DNA of 64,000 nt from Corynebacterium incognita (GCF_014217255.1 NZ_CP059404.1:1054001-1118000), one strand, 5' to 3'; shown: positions 8,926 through 18,689, counted from the first letter of the stretch. Translations and numbers: made by a program. The notes: generated by a model not told the origin, from the letters alone.

Positions 8926-9447
8926 CTAGGAACAGTAGGCGTCGTCCGCGGCGTCGGACAGCAATTTATGCACGGCCTTAAAGTCCTTGTCCGTGCGCTC
9001 CTGCTCCACCAACTGCCCCGCCACCGCCTTGAGCATAGCCTCGGAGAAGTCGCTGTCACCGTCCTTGCACGTGGCCGCGCCGGCGCCGATGACCTGATTT
9101 TCCACGCCCTCTACCTTGATGCCCTCATTGCGCAGTGCGTCCAGGAACGCCGTGTCTTTCTCGGTAAATTCGCCTTGCGCGGGAGGAACGTCGTCCACCT
9201 CACGCGCGCCCTTATCCTCACCCTCGGAGGCGGGCTCACCCGCGCTTTCCGACGCCCCCTCGCTCGCCGTCTCCTCCCCCTCCGGGGCTGCCGAGGAACC
9301 GCCGTCGCGCTCGAGTGGGGCGACGGTCTCTTCGCCGGTGATGTCGGCGTTGTCCACGGTGGAGCCGCCGCACGCAGTCAACAGCGCAGCGCTCAATCCG
9401 GCCACTGCCGCGACCGCCCAGCTCCGTGCCTTGTTGTGTTTCTGCAT
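8926..9447 (-). CDS. Secreted lipoprotein of unknown function
   Basis: A 173-residue protein with a lipoprotein signal (AGLSAALLTACGG; lipobox LTAC, Cys26), then about 60 residues rich in Glu, Ser, Ala and Gly, which look like a flexible linker. A compact C-terminal part contains FTEKDTAFLDALRNEGIKV and ends DDAYCS; the terminal YC is reminiscent of the small DUF732 family. It lies between mytA and the cutinase-like gene, as in other corynebacteria, which suggests an envelope role. The specific function cannot be read. An 8-bp tandem repeat occupies its leader. Confidence 0.85.
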   Translation of the reverse strand: MQKHNKARSWAVAAVAGLSAALLTACGGSTVDNADITGEETVAPLERDGGSSAAPEGEETASEGASESAGEPASEGEDKGAREVDDVPPAQGEFTEKDTAFLDALRNEGIKVEGVENQVIGAGAATCKDGDSDFSEAMLKAVAGQLVEQERTDKDFKAVHKLLSDAADDAYCS

Positions 9448-9462
9448 GCGACGAACCCTTTC

Positions 9463-9502
9463 CGTGTCTCCGCGTCCCCGAGTCTCCGAGTCTCCGAGTC
9501 TC
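9463..9502. repeat. 8-bp tandem repeat in the lipoprotein leader
   Basis: On the minus strand the unit GAGACTCG occurs three times exactly (9479-9502), followed by two degenerate units GGGACGCG and GAGACACG. The array ends about 15 bases before the ATG at 9447 and touches the GAAAGGG that would serve as ribosome binding site. Confidence 0.85.
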
Positions 9503-9529
9503 AGCCTAGTAGCAGCCTAGCGTAGGCGA

Positions 9530-11494
9530 CTAGTTCTTCTTGGCCACGATCTTGCCATTAACCTCGGAGATGGTGCCGCCCTGGAACTTGGCCACCATGC
9601 CGCCGGAAGGAATGGTGGTCATGTCGGACGTCGGGAAGCCGAAGTCCCCGCGCTCCCAGCCGGTCTTGCCCCAGGCGTCGAAGATGCCGCCCTTGTACAC
9701 CACGTGCGCGCCGGTCTTCGGGGACCAGTAGATGTAGCCGCGGGTGAACTCCTGGAAGGCGCCGCCCTTGATCTTCTTCTCGCCGCCCCTCGGGAAGCCC
9801 AGCGGGGAGGTGGCGTTGCCCATCTCCTTGTACTTGGCCGCGATGGCGCCGTGGACGATGTGCACCTTCTTGTCCTCGGCGCGGACTAGGAAGCCGTTCT
9901 GGAATTCCTGGACCAGGCCCTTGCCCACCTTCTGCACCGGACCGGCCGGGTACTTCAGGTCGCCAGTCTCCCAGCCGTTCTTGCCCCAGACGTCGCGCAT
10001 GTCGGCCGGGATAGCCCAGGCGCCGGTTTTCGCGGTCCAGTAGATGGAGCCGTGCTCGAAGTGAACGAAGCGGCCCTTGCCGTCCGGCGTCTTGCCCTCG
10101 CCAGTCTTAGGGAAGCCCAACCATGAGGTCGGTCCGCCGATCTCGTTGTAGCGCGCGTTGATGGCGCCGTACAGGGCCTTCGCGCCGGTCTCCTGCGACC
10201 AATAAGCGGTGCCGGAGCGGAAGTCTTGGCGCTTGCCGTCGCCGACCTCGTAGGCGTTGTTCAGGCAGGAACCGATAACACCGGACTTGGTCACGGCACC
10301 GATGGCGCCGACGGCCTGGCAGTCCGCGCCGGTGTCTTCCTTGGACAGGCCCAGCGCCTTGGCCATGTACGGCCAGGCCTGGGTCATCTCGAACTGCCAG
10401 TACTCCCAGGAGTGCACGCCGGACGGGCGGAACTTCACAATCGGGTCAATTCCGGCCTTCTTGGCGTGGCCAATGAAGGTGTCGGTGGACATGCGTGAGA
10501 GCACCTCGAGGCCCACGCCGGCCATGTTGGCCGGGCCCTTGGCCACGGAATCCTTCTGACCGTAGTCATCCTTGCCGGAGCCGGCGGAGACGTAGACGTC
10601 CATGTCCTTGAGCGCACCGGCGCCCAGCTTCGGATCGTGGTCGATCCAATCCTGGGAGCCGTAGCGGCCCCACATGTTGGTGGCGGTGTAGCCACCGGCG
10701 TCGAGCTGCGCGGCGGCGATAGCCTCCGGCATGCCCTGGGAGGTGGTGTCCAGGTAGCCGGAGAACGAGCCGACGAACTCAAACAGGTGTGGGTTACGCT
10801 CGGCCAGGTTCATCGCGGCGGTACCGCCCATGGAGATACCCACGACGGCGCGCTTGCCATTGGAACGGTAGGCGTTCTGCATGATGGGGACCAGCTCCTT
10901 GGTGAGGAAGGTCTCCCACTTGTAGTGCTTGCCATTGTCCGGCTTCTGCCAGTCGGAGTAGAACGAGGACTCGCCGCCGACGGGCATGACTACGTTGACG
11001 TTTTTATCGGCGTACTGCTCGATGATGTTGGTCTCAATGGTCCAACCGGACTCGTCGTCACGTGCGCGCAGGCCGTCAAGTGCCCACACCTCCGGGAACT
11101 TCTTCTCCGGCTGGGAGTACCAGTCACGCGCCAGGAGGACCTGGACCTTCTGCAGCTTGCCCGGCATCGCGGCGGACTTGATGTAGACCATCAGGTGGCG
11201 CGGGCTCAGGTACTCCACGCGGTCCACGGATACGCCCTTGGGCAGGCCGTCCACCACAGGGCGCTGGGTATCAATCGGGGTGCGCTTCGGCGGATCGGAG
11301 GGGGCAAAGGAATCCGATAGTCCGGAATTGGAGCTCAAACCTGACAGGGCGCTGCTCTGCGCGCTGGCTACCGGCGTGGCGACGGGCGCCAATGCCAGGC
11401 CCACTGCCAGCGCTGCGGGTAGTGCGAGCGCCGTGCGCGGGGCACGTGGGGAACGCGGGGAGCTCTGTCGGGTCAGGGTCACTTTTTTGCGCAT
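9530..11494 (-). CDS. mytA: Trehalose corynomycolyltransferase with LGFP repeats (PS1/Csp1 type)
   Basis: Transfers corynomycolate between trehalose monomycolate and trehalose or arabinogalactan at the outer face of the cell. The 654 residues begin with a long basic n-region and a hydrophobic segment ending ATPVASA, a signal peptide. An esterase-D/antigen-85 domain follows (about 60-370) with nucleophile GISMGGTAA, acidic GSGKDDYG and a late His in GVHSWEYW. The C-terminal third holds LGFP repeats (GFPKTGEGK, GFPRGGEKK, GFPTSD) thought to attach the protein to the wall. It is followed by the lipoprotein gene and preceded by a 300-base leader region after mytB. Confidence 0.96.
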   Translation of the reverse strand: MRKKVTLTRQSSPRSPRAPRTALALPAALAVGLALAPVATPVASAQSSALSGLSSNSGLSDSFAPSDPPKRTPIDTQRPVVDGLPKGVSVDRVEYLSPRHLMVYIKSAAMPGKLQKVQVLLARDWYSQPEKKFPEVWALDGLRARDDESGWTIETNIIEQYADKNVNVVMPVGGESSFYSDWQKPDNGKHYKWETFLTKELVPIMQNAYRSNGKRAVVGISMGGTAAMNLAERNPHLFEFVGSFSGYLDTTSQGMPEAIAAAQLDAGGYTATNMWGRYGSQDWIDHDPKLGAGALKDMDVYVSAGSGKDDYGQKDSVAKGPANMAGVGLEVLSRMSTDTFIGHAKKAGIDPIVKFRPSGVHSWEYWQFEMTQAWPYMAKALGLSKEDTGADCQAVGAIGAVTKSGVIGSCLNNAYEVGDGKRQDFRSGTAYWSQETGAKALYGAINARYNEIGGPTSWLGFPKTGEGKTPDGKGRFVHFEHGSIYWTAKTGAWAIPADMRDVWGKNGWETGDLKYPAGPVQKVGKGLVQEFQNGFLVRAEDKKVHIVHGAIAAKYKEMGNATSPLGFPRGGEKKIKGGAFQEFTRGYIYWSPKTGAHVVYKGGIFDAWGKTGWERGDFGFPTSDMTTIPSGGMVAKFQGGTISEVNGKIVAKKN

Positions 11495-11795
11495 GTTTCG
11501 TATTGTCCTCGGAAGTCAGCAAAGCCCAAGTAGACCTCAGGCTTTAGAGAGCGGGATTGACAAAGAAGCAGCGGACCCGGACGCCGCTCCGAAGGTTCCC
11601 CGCCTCCGGAACGCCTCCGCACAGTCCACTTCTCGTGAAAAGTAGGGGCACTTTCGTGGTCTTCAGTTTAAGTTGAACTTGAGACTTTACCGCGGGCAAC
11701 ACACCCCTTTTCACAATTTCCCCAACCTCCCCACAGATTGAAAAACAAAAAGAATCCCGAACAGTTCTCGGGATTCTAAATGGTGAAGAAAATAA
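11495..11795. other. 301-base intergenic region between mytB and mytA
   Basis: Holds the mytB terminator at its right end and presumably the mytA promoter and a long leader. An imperfect palindrome TTCAGTTTAAGTTGAA (12 of 16 positions symmetric) lies near 11662-11677 and could be an operator. No convincing small ORF or RNA was seen. Confidence 0.5.
11736..11777 (-). terminator. Rho-independent terminator of mytB
   Basis: Arms 11751-11760 and 11768-11777 (AGAATCCCGA / TCGGGATTCT) are a perfect 10-bp stem with a 7-base loop. Read on the minus strand, the stem is followed by TTTTTGTTTTT. It sits 18 bases after the mytB stop. Confidence 0.9.
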
Positions 11796-12827
11796 CTACC
11801 AAGCGTTCATCTCATTGAGCACGCGGGACTTAGTGCGGGCGAGTTCGGAGCCGAACTGGGTCCAGTTGTGCAGGCCGGTGGCTGGGTAGTGAACGGTGGG
11901 GTTCACCCCCATGGAGCGGGCCTTAGCTTCCCACATGCGGGTGGAGGCCATGGAAATGAACTCGAGTGCGGAACCGGATGCTTTCATCTCGGCCGAGTAT
12001 TTGGCGTCCTGCGGACCAGGCATGCCGGACGCAGCAGAGACGTAGACGTCGGTGTTGCGCAGACCGCCGATGACGTTGTACGGGTCATTATCAAAGCGAC
12101 GCGGGCTCACAATGGAGCCGTACATTGCGTTGAGGTTGAATCCGCCGGAGTCCAGCAGAGCCAAGCGCATCAGGGTGTGCGCACCCGGAATGGAGGTGTT
12201 CAGGTAGCCGGAGTAGGACAGAGCCTGACGGAACTGACGCGGGTGCTTGCCGGCCAGCGTGATCGCGGCGGTTCCGCCCATGGACAGACCAGCAATCGAG
12301 TTGTTGGTCGGGGACACACCGAACTGACGCTGCAGGTAGCCCGGAAGCTCCTTGGTCAGGAAGGTCTCCCACTTGTAGGTCACCGGGTTGTTGTAGTCGT
12401 AGGTGGCCGGGCCTTCCCAGTCAGCGTAGAAGGAACCAGCGCCGCCAACCGGCATCACCAGGGTGATGTTGGAGTTCTTGTACAGGCGGGCAGCGTTCAC
12501 GTCGTTCACCCACGCGTTGGTGCGGTCAGTGGCGCGGAGGCCATCCAGGAGGTAGAAGCCGGCGTTGCCGCCGCGCTTTGCAGGCTGGATCTGCACTGGG
12601 ATGGTGCGGCCCATGGACTTGGACCACACATCGCAGCGCTGTACCCAGTAGCGTGTCTTGTCCCAGGTGCAGCGGCCATTGGCGTCGCGGCGCAAGTAAT
12701 CACGGTTCGCGGCGGAAGCTTCACCAGAGCCCATCGCCATCATCATGGACAGTGCCACGGCCAGCACGGTCAGGACCGTCACCATGCGGCGGGTCAGGCC
12801 ACCCAGCATTCCTGTCTTTACTGTCAT
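11796..12827 (-). CDS. mytB: Trehalose corynomycolyltransferase (antigen-85-like, no LGFP repeats)
   Basis: Secreted mycolyltransferase acting in the outer-membrane layer. The 343 residues start with a signal peptide whose hydrophobic core (VLTVLAVALSMMMAMG) ends EASA. The esterase domain carries GLSMGGTAA as nucleophile elbow, an acidic SAASGMPGPQD region and a late His in ATGLHNWTQF. It lacks the C-terminal repeats of its neighbour mytA, so the pair looks like an ancient tandem duplication with domain gain or loss. GAGGACGAGGAAA precedes the ATG. It has its own strong terminator and a 181-base upstream gap, indicating an independent transcript. Confidence 0.95.
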   Translation of the reverse strand: MTVKTGMLGGLTRRMVTVLTVLAVALSMMMAMGSGEASAANRDYLRRDANGRCTWDKTRYWVQRCDVWSKSMGRTIPVQIQPAKRGGNAGFYLLDGLRATDRTNAWVNDVNAARLYKNSNITLVMPVGGAGSFYADWEGPATYDYNNPVTYKWETFLTKELPGYLQRQFGVSPTNNSIAGLSMGGTAAITLAGKHPRQFRQALSYSGYLNTSIPGAHTLMRLALLDSGGFNLNAMYGSIVSPRRFDNDPYNVIGGLRNTDVYVSAASGMPGPQDAKYSAEMKASGSALEFISMASTRMWEAKARSMGVNPTVHYPATGLHNWTQFGSELARTKSRVLNEMNAW

Positions 12828-13008
12828 TTTCTTCCTCGTCCTCTATGTTTTCTCTTCAGCGTGGGAACAGCTTCGGATAGATATATCGGTGGAAGCCTAA
12901 AGTTTGATAACGAATAGGCAACATTCAACGAAGAAATCCTATCGCATGGGGACCGAAAAGTCCCGCACGGCACCGTAAATCAAGGTCACACGGGTATTGA
13001 TGGTTCCC

Positions 13009-14943
13009 CTATGGGCTCACATAGATGCGAGGATTTTTATCCAGTTCGAGCGTGCGCCCCGTCGACAGGGCGAAGCCGAGGTTTTCCACGAAACGCTCCG
13101 CGGTCAGTGGTTCGCGGTAGCTAGCGAACAGCTGCTGGAAGTCCGGGGTGTCCAGCGCCTCGCGGGCAACCTCAACCTCGTCCTTGTCCAACCAGCCAGG
13201 CAGCTCTTCGATGTCCGTAGCAGTGTCAGCAACCTGCCACACGTAAGGCAACGCCTTGTCGTGGCCGATGCGAGCGTCCTCCAAGCGGGGCTGGCGCGCG
13301 GCAATGGGCGTCGCCAAGCCGATGGGGTCCAGCACGCGCACGTTCAGCGGGGCGTTCATTGAGGACATACCTAGGTTAATGAAGTACACCGTGCCCGGGT
13401 ATTCGGTGGCGTCAGCGCGGTCCGCGGCGCGGGGCTTGGTGCTCCAGAGCATCTCCCCGGTCTCGGAGCTGGTGTAGCGGAAGGCCCAGGCATCGCCGGC
13501 CGCAAGCTTGTCCATCGCTTCCGGGAAACCGTTGAGGTTGCGGTTGACGCGGAAATCCTCGGCCGTCAGCGGGGCGTCGCCTTGCTCTCGTTTGGAGGAA
13601 TAGGTCCAGAACTCCCGCTCGTCCACGATGTTGATGGGCTCGCCGGAGGCGAACAGCTCCCAGTCGCGGTCATTGCCGCGGTAGGCGACCACGCCCGCCC
13701 ACACCACGATCACGGTGATCGCCACGGCGTCGATGGCGTGGCGTACCGGAATGACCGCCACCGGCAACAGCAGCGCGAACAGCGGCAGCAACAGCATGCG
13801 GCCGTGCATGAAGTCACCGCCCACACGGATGACGTAAATGAGGTGCAGGAACCCGCACAGCAGCATCGCGGACACCGCGGTGGTGCGGCTGCGCGCCGCG
13901 GCTTCCTGCATGCTGGTGGCCGCCGGGGTAAACACGCGCTGACCGCCGACGATGAGCGCCACGATGAGCGGGAGCCACAGGGCGTACGGGCTCACCAGGT
14001 CGCCCAGGTAATTGAAACCCTCAGACCACGCCGCGCCGGACGCGGACTTAGCCACCGCCGTGTGCGGGGTGAGCAGGCCGTAGTAGCCCATGCGGAAGAT
14101 CTGGTACGCCAGGGGCAGCGGCAGGGCGACGCCGAGAATCTTCGCCACGCCCCAGGGGGTGCGGTGGGCGACCAGCAGCACGAGGCCTACTACCCCGCCA
14201 TAGAGCGCGAACTCAGGGCGCACGAGCCAGGACACGCCGCACCAGAAGGCCAACCATAGGGCCGCGGAGTCCACGGCCCGCGGCGCGGTGCGGATGGGGG
14301 CGGGGCCGGGCTCCGCCGCTTCTGGTTCTTGCTTACCTTCGCGCGCCTCGGTTGCTTCCTCGCTGGTGTTGGCCGCGGTATCGTCCACACCTGCCGTGGC
14401 GGCGCTGGCGGCGGCCGGACGAATGGCCCAGTGGATAAGCAGGGCCCAGAGCACCGCCAGGTAGAAGATGGCCAAGCCCCACTCGAGGCCGGAGGTGAAG
14501 AAGTCTCGCGCCGGCGGCAGCGCGAGGTAGATGAGTAGGCCGAAGGGCACCGTAACAATCGGGCTAAACGACCGATACAACCGCGCGGTGGCCAGCGCGG
14601 CGATGACTGTCGCGGCCACGGAGAAGATAATGGCCAGCCACATCGCGATGTGTTCCAGCTTGCCACCCATGGTGCCGGCCTCCACCGCGGCGGGGTCTGC
14701 GCCGCCGGTTAGCTGCGCCACGCAGAAGATGAGGTACTGCCACAACGTAGACGTGTTGGTCTCCACGCGCTCCCCAGCGTTGAATACCGGGCCGTTGCCC
14801 GCCATGAGATTGCGGACGGTACGCAGCACGATGAGGCCATCATCGGACATCCAACGGCGCGTCCACGCGCCCCAGAACGTAAGTACGCCGATCACCACCG
14901 CCCCGAGGAGGGCGGCCCTTTTGGTGCGATCGGCGCTGTGCAT
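13009..14943 (-). CDS. aftB: Terminal beta-(1->2) arabinofuranosyltransferase AftB
   Basis: A GT-C family membrane glycosyltransferase that uses decaprenyl-phosphoryl-arabinose to cap arabinan chains of arabinogalactan. It has 644 residues, an N-terminal membrane segment, an early acidic pair in RRWMSDDGL within the first extracytoplasmic loop, about nine to ten further hydrophobic segments and a soluble C-terminal domain (from about residue 450). ATG 14943 begins MHSADRTKR. The longer in-frame extension to 15054 would overlap ubiA and was rejected. It stands directly after ubiA, matching the conserved order of DPA synthesis and use. Confidence 0.93.
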   Translation of the reverse strand: MHSADRTKRAALLGAVVIGVLTFWGAWTRRWMSDDGLIVLRTVRNLMAGNGPVFNAGERVETNTSTLWQYLIFCVAQLTGGADPAAVEAGTMGGKLEHIAMWLAIIFSVAATVIAALATARLYRSFSPIVTVPFGLLIYLALPPARDFFTSGLEWGLAIFYLAVLWALLIHWAIRPAAASAATAGVDDTAANTSEEATEAREGKQEPEAAEPGPAPIRTAPRAVDSAALWLAFWCGVSWLVRPEFALYGGVVGLVLLVAHRTPWGVAKILGVALPLPLAYQIFRMGYYGLLTPHTAVAKSASGAAWSEGFNYLGDLVSPYALWLPLIVALIVGGQRVFTPAATSMQEAAARSRTTAVSAMLLCGFLHLIYVIRVGGDFMHGRMLLLPLFALLLPVAVIPVRHAIDAVAITVIVVWAGVVAYRGNDRDWELFASGEPINIVDEREFWTYSSKREQGDAPLTAEDFRVNRNLNGFPEAMDKLAAGDAWAFRYTSSETGEMLWSTKPRAADRADATEYPGTVYFINLGMSSMNAPLNVRVLDPIGLATPIAARQPRLEDARIGHDKALPYVWQVADTATDIEELPGWLDKDEVEVAREALDTPDFQQLFASYREPLTAERFVENLGFALSTGRTLELDKNPRIYVSP

Positions 14944-15005
14944 AAGTGAGAAGTTTATAGGACAGCACGCTACAGAGCGAAGCAGGAAGCCTCGCCCGAG
15001 CGGCG

Positions 15006-15986
15006 TTAGAGCATAGGAATAATGTAGACCGCCATCGCGATGCACGCCATCCACGCTAGTGCCAGCAGCTGCAGGGTGCGGTCCTGCAGGGCGATCTCGT
15101 CGGGGGCGCCGCCGTCGCCGCGGTCCACGTCCGCAGCGTAGCGCAGGATGGCGATGGTGAACGGCACCATGGACACCTGGTACCAGACGCTGGCCGCGCC
15201 TTCGACGGTGCGGGAGAGCTCAAAGCCCCACAGGGCGTAGCTCATGACCACCGCGGTGGCCGCGAGCGTCCACACGAAGCGCAGGTAGGTGGGCGTGTAG
15301 CCCTCCAAGGACTTGCGGATCTTCGCGCCGGTGCGCTCCGCCAGGAGAATCTCCGAGTAGCGCTTACCAGACGCCATGAACAGCGAGCCAAAGGCCGCCA
15401 CCAATAGGAACCACTGTGACAACACGATGCCCGCGGCCACGCCGCCGGCCATGGTGCGCAGCATGAAACCTGAGGACACCAGGGCGATATCGATCACCGG
15501 CATGTGCTTCCAGCCGAAGCAATAGCCCAGCTGCAGCGTGATGTACACGGCCATGACGATAGCCAACGACGTCCCCGAGGTAGCAAAGAAGGACAGGCCG
15601 ATGGAGCCCGCGATGAGAACCACCGCCATGACATAGGCCAAGGATTCCGGCAGCACACCCGCCGCGATCGGGCGGAAGCGCTTCGTTGGGTGCTGGCGGT
15701 CCGCTTCCACGTCGCGGGCGTCGTTGATGAGGTACACCGCCGACGCCGCCATGCAGAAGGTGACAAACGCCAAAGCGACGTCGAGAAGCACCCGCTGGTG
15801 GAACAGCGCCTCCGCGCCCGCGGCCGCCGGGGCAGCGAGCACCAGGACATTCTTCACCCACTGCTTCGGCCGCAGGGCCTTAATCATGCCGTCGGCAAGG
15901 TTCTTCGGCGGCTTGCGCTTGCGGGTGTTGTCGATGCCCTCGGTGTGGGGTTCGGAGTGCCACACGCTCTGGTTGTAATCAGACAT
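15006..15986 (-). CDS. ubiA: Decaprenyl-phosphate phosphoribosyltransferase (DPPR synthase)
   Basis: UbiA-superfamily prenyltransferase that transfers 5-phosphoribose from PRPP to decaprenyl phosphate, the first step toward the arabinose donor. The 326-residue protein has a hydrophilic N-terminus, then LRPKQWVKNVLVL, the Asp-rich motif LINDARDVEADRQHP and a second conserved segment near DIALVSSGFMLRTMAGG. Eight to nine membrane helices are predicted by eye. It lies 15 bases downstream of the PAP2 phosphatase that would act on its product. Confidence 0.95.
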   Translation of the reverse strand: MSDYNQSVWHSEPHTEGIDNTRKRKPPKNLADGMIKALRPKQWVKNVLVLAAPAAAGAEALFHQRVLLDVALAFVTFCMAASAVYLINDARDVEADRQHPTKRFRPIAAGVLPESLAYVMAVVLIAGSIGLSFFATSGTSLAIVMAVYITLQLGYCFGWKHMPVIDIALVSSGFMLRTMAGGVAAGIVLSQWFLLVAAFGSLFMASGKRYSEILLAERTGAKIRKSLEGYTPTYLRFVWTLAATAVVMSYALWGFELSRTVEGAASVWYQVSMVPFTIAILRYAADVDRGDGGAPDEIALQDRTLQLLALAWMACIAMAVYIIPML

Positions 15987-16001
15987 GGTTGGGGGACCTT
16001 C

Positions 16002-16553
16002 CTACTTTTCCATTGCGTGCATGACCAAGTGCGCTGTCGCCGCGCCGACGCCGGCGCCCACAATCGTGTCCGTGGGATAGTGCACTCCCAGCACCATGCG
16101 TGAGCACATCATCACGGGAACACCCAACAGCGGTGCCGGGTTCTTAGTGATATATGCCGCGGCGGCCAGAAATGCCGTTGTCGACGTCGCATGCGACGAC
16201 GGGAAGGACAGCCGCGACGGCGTGCCCACGCCCACCTTTACGTAAGGGTAATCGGGTCGCTTGCGGCGCACGATGCGCTTGGTGACTACCGACGCCGCGT
16301 GCGCGGTGAACGCGGAAACGCCCGCGCCCACCCACTGGCGGCGCCGTGTGGGGTTGTTGCGGTAAGCCAGCGCCAGGGCCGCGGAGGTGCCCATCCAACC
16401 GAGCGCGTGCTCGCCGAAGTGGGACAAGCCGCGGGCGGCGGACAGAACGCCGGGGGCGTCATAAGCCACGGACTGGATGGCCTCCAGGACACGAGATTCC
16501 TTGTCCTCCAGCACTCCGAATGCCTCGCGTGCGGAGGTGGTTGCGTTATTCAA
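16002..16553 (-). CDS. PAP2-family phosphatase, likely decaprenylphosphoryl-5-phosphoribose phosphatase
   Basis: Position between glfT2 and ubiA indicates dephosphorylation of DPPR to decaprenyl-phosphoryl-ribose. All three PAP2 motifs are present: KRIVRRKRPDYP, FPSSHAT, and SRMVLGVHYPTD. Start: TTG 16553 has GGAGG seven bases upstream and overlaps glfT2 by 8 bases; a GTG at 16574 is possible but has no ribosome binding site. With the TTG start the protein is 183 residues with four to five membrane helices. Translational coupling to glfT2 is likely. Confidence 0.9.
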   Translation of the reverse strand: MNNATTSAREAFGVLEDKESRVLEAIQSVAYDAPGVLSAARGLSHFGEHALGWMGTSAALALAYRNNPTRRRQWVGAGVSAFTAHAASVVTKRIVRRKRPDYPYVKVGVGTPSRLSFPSSHATSTTAFLAAAAYITKNPAPLLGVPVMMCSRMVLGVHYPTDTIVGAGVGAATAHLVMHAMEK

Positions 16554-18498
16554 AGATCTTCCTCCACTCGTCACGGGAGGTCAGCTGCGGCATCGCGCCG
16601 CGGTAGAGCGCCTTGAGGTCCTCGAAGTTCTCCTCAATCTCACGCAGCAGGGCGCGCGTCTCCTTGACCAGGTCCTTAGCCAGCTCACGGTCGCGCTTGC
16701 GGAAGGCCACGCCGGTGCCGCCGGCGGTGGTCACGGTAGCCGAATCCACACGGGACAGCGTGAACCAGCGGGCCTCGTCCGCGGTGAGGTTGAGCTGCGG
16801 GGCCTCGTGGTGCGCGGGGTCTTCCTTGGTCACCATGTGCTGGACGGTCTTGGCCAGCCACGGCAGCTTCTTCAGCTTGCTCAGGCGACCACCGACGTTC
16901 TTAGTGGGGACACCCGGCGCGCCGGTGGGCGCAGGCAGCTCATCCGCGGAGTCGATAATGACGGCATCTGAGTAGCCCTTGCGAATCTCCGCGATGCGCG
17001 GCAGCGAGGTCTCCAGGATGTCGAAGAGGTGCTCCGGGCCGGCCAGGAAGTCGCGCATGGCCTCGATCTGGATGGCCATGGTGGAGTATTCCATGCACAT
17101 GGTGTGCTTGAGCGTGGACTTGAAGATAGAGCGGGTGATGCCCTTGGCGTCACCGTCGTGGTACATCGCGGCCACGATGAGGCGGTTGCGCAGGGGGAAA
17201 TACGCCTGCCAGTCAATCGCGTCATCCTTGTCGGCCCACGCCATGTGCCAAATGGCGGCGCCCGGCCACGTCACCGTGGGGAAGCCGTTCTTGGCGGCGC
17301 GCAGGGAGTACTCTGTGTCATCCCACTTGATAAACAGCGGCAGCGGCTGGCCGTTGGTCTCCGCCACGACGCGGGGGAACAGGCACATCCACCAGCCGTT
17401 GTACTCCACATCGATGCGGCGGTGCAGGTTACGGGAGTCGTACTTGTTCGGGTCTTTGCGGGACTGGTCGTCGCCGATGGCGCGCAGCGGGTACTTGACA
17501 AAGTCGTGATCGTAGACCGCGTGCGGGGCCGGACCCCACATGAAATCAGAGCGGTTGACGCGCTCGCCGGTGGTGCGCAGCTGGGAGCGCTCCTGCAGGT
17601 TAAGCATCTGACCGCCGACAACGATGGGCGAGGCAGCAAAACGGGCGGCCTGCACGGCGCGCAGGATGGAATCCGGCTCGATGGCGATGTCATCGTCCAT
17701 GTACAAGATGAACGGGGAATCGGTGTTTTCTAGGGCTTCGAACATGATGCGGGAGTAGCCACCGGAGCCACCCAGGTTGCCCTGGCGGAACTCGCGAAAG
17801 CGCTCGCCGAAGTGCGCGGTGGCCTCGGCATAACCAGGCTCGTCTGCTGGGTGCTGGGTGCCCTGGTCCGGCATGAGCACGTAGTCGATGATGGAGTCCA
17901 CGACCTCGTCAGAACCCAGCGCCTGCAGCGCGGCCACGGCGTCGGCAGGGCGGTTAAAGGTGGGGATACCCACCGCAACGCGCTTATCCGACGGCGCGAT
18001 CTCGGTGCCGTCAGGCATGACCTGGGCACGCGGGGCGTGCGGGGCGCACCAGGCGGCGTCGGAAAGCGTGGTGTCCTCGTCAGCGGTGAGGTCGAACCAC
18101 AGCAGGCCGCCGTCCTCGAAGTTCTTCAGGGACAGCTCAAACGCGTGCGTACCGCTGGTGACCAGGTGGGATTCTACGGCCACGCGGGTGCCGTCGGTCT
18201 TGGAACGATAAATGGATACTGCGGCCTGACCCTCAATGGTCAGCTGCAGCACCACGGAATCTAACTGGGACCAACGCCGCCAGTAGGAGGCCGGGAAGGA
18301 GTTAAAGTAGGTTTCAAAGCTCACCTCGGAACCGGCGGGGATGGTGACGCCGAAGCGCCCATCCCATTTCACGCGGTTGTGGTTGTGCTCGGATTCGAGC
18401 ACGTAGAGCATACGGACATCGAAAGGCTCGCCGGGCGCGGGCATGAGGATGCGCGCGAGCTTTTCGGGGTAATCAACCTGTTCATCGTGCAAGGACAT
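16546..18498 (-). CDS. glfT2: Galactofuranosyltransferase GlfT2
   Basis: Polymerises the galactan of arabinogalactan from UDP-galactofuranose. The 650-residue protein has an N-terminal beta-rich domain, a GT-A catalytic domain with NLGGSGGYSR and metal-binding YMDDD, then WWMCLFP, IKWDDTEYSLR and the later HMAW, and a long C-terminal helical region. ATG 18498 (MSLHDEQ) was preferred over ATG 18531, which has no ribosome binding site; GAAAGG lies 14 bases before 18498, a poor spacing, so the start is not certain. It is the first gene of the minus-strand envelope run and diverges from the gene at 18690. Confidence 0.95.
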   Translation of the reverse strand: MSLHDEQVDYPEKLARILMPAPGEPFDVRMLYVLESEHNHNRVKWDGRFGVTIPAGSEVSFETYFNSFPASYWRRWSQLDSVVLQLTIEGQAAVSIYRSKTDGTRVAVESHLVTSGTHAFELSLKNFEDGGLLWFDLTADEDTTLSDAAWCAPHAPRAQVMPDGTEIAPSDKRVAVGIPTFNRPADAVAALQALGSDEVVDSIIDYVLMPDQGTQHPADEPGYAEATAHFGERFREFRQGNLGGSGGYSRIMFEALENTDSPFILYMDDDIAIEPDSILRAVQAARFAASPIVVGGQMLNLQERSQLRTTGERVNRSDFMWGPAPHAVYDHDFVKYPLRAIGDDQSRKDPNKYDSRNLHRRIDVEYNGWWMCLFPRVVAETNGQPLPLFIKWDDTEYSLRAAKNGFPTVTWPGAAIWHMAWADKDDAIDWQAYFPLRNRLIVAAMYHDGDAKGITRSIFKSTLKHTMCMEYSTMAIQIEAMRDFLAGPEHLFDILETSLPRIAEIRKGYSDAVIIDSADELPAPTGAPGVPTKNVGGRLSKLKKLPWLAKTVQHMVTKEDPAHHEAPQLNLTADEARWFTLSRVDSATVTTAGGTGVAFRKRDRELAKDLVKETRALLREIEENFEDLKALYRGAMPQLTSRDEWRKIFE

Positions 18499-18689
18499 GT
18501 GGGAGATGCCAGCCTTTCTGCTTACATTCATCGCTTAACCACAGTAGTGGTTACGCGCCCGCGCCTTCCCCTCACACGCGGTGCTGCGGCCGTTTTCCTG
18601 CACCTATGCGTCAACGACTGTGACGGCGATAACGGATTGCGAACCACTGTGGCCATATCCCATGGACAGGTCGGGGCGTTTAGGGAAAC

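Noticed and set aside
12949..12964. GGGAC...GTCCC hairpin between aftB and mytB
   Set aside because: Only five base pairs and no T-tract; too weak to call a terminator.
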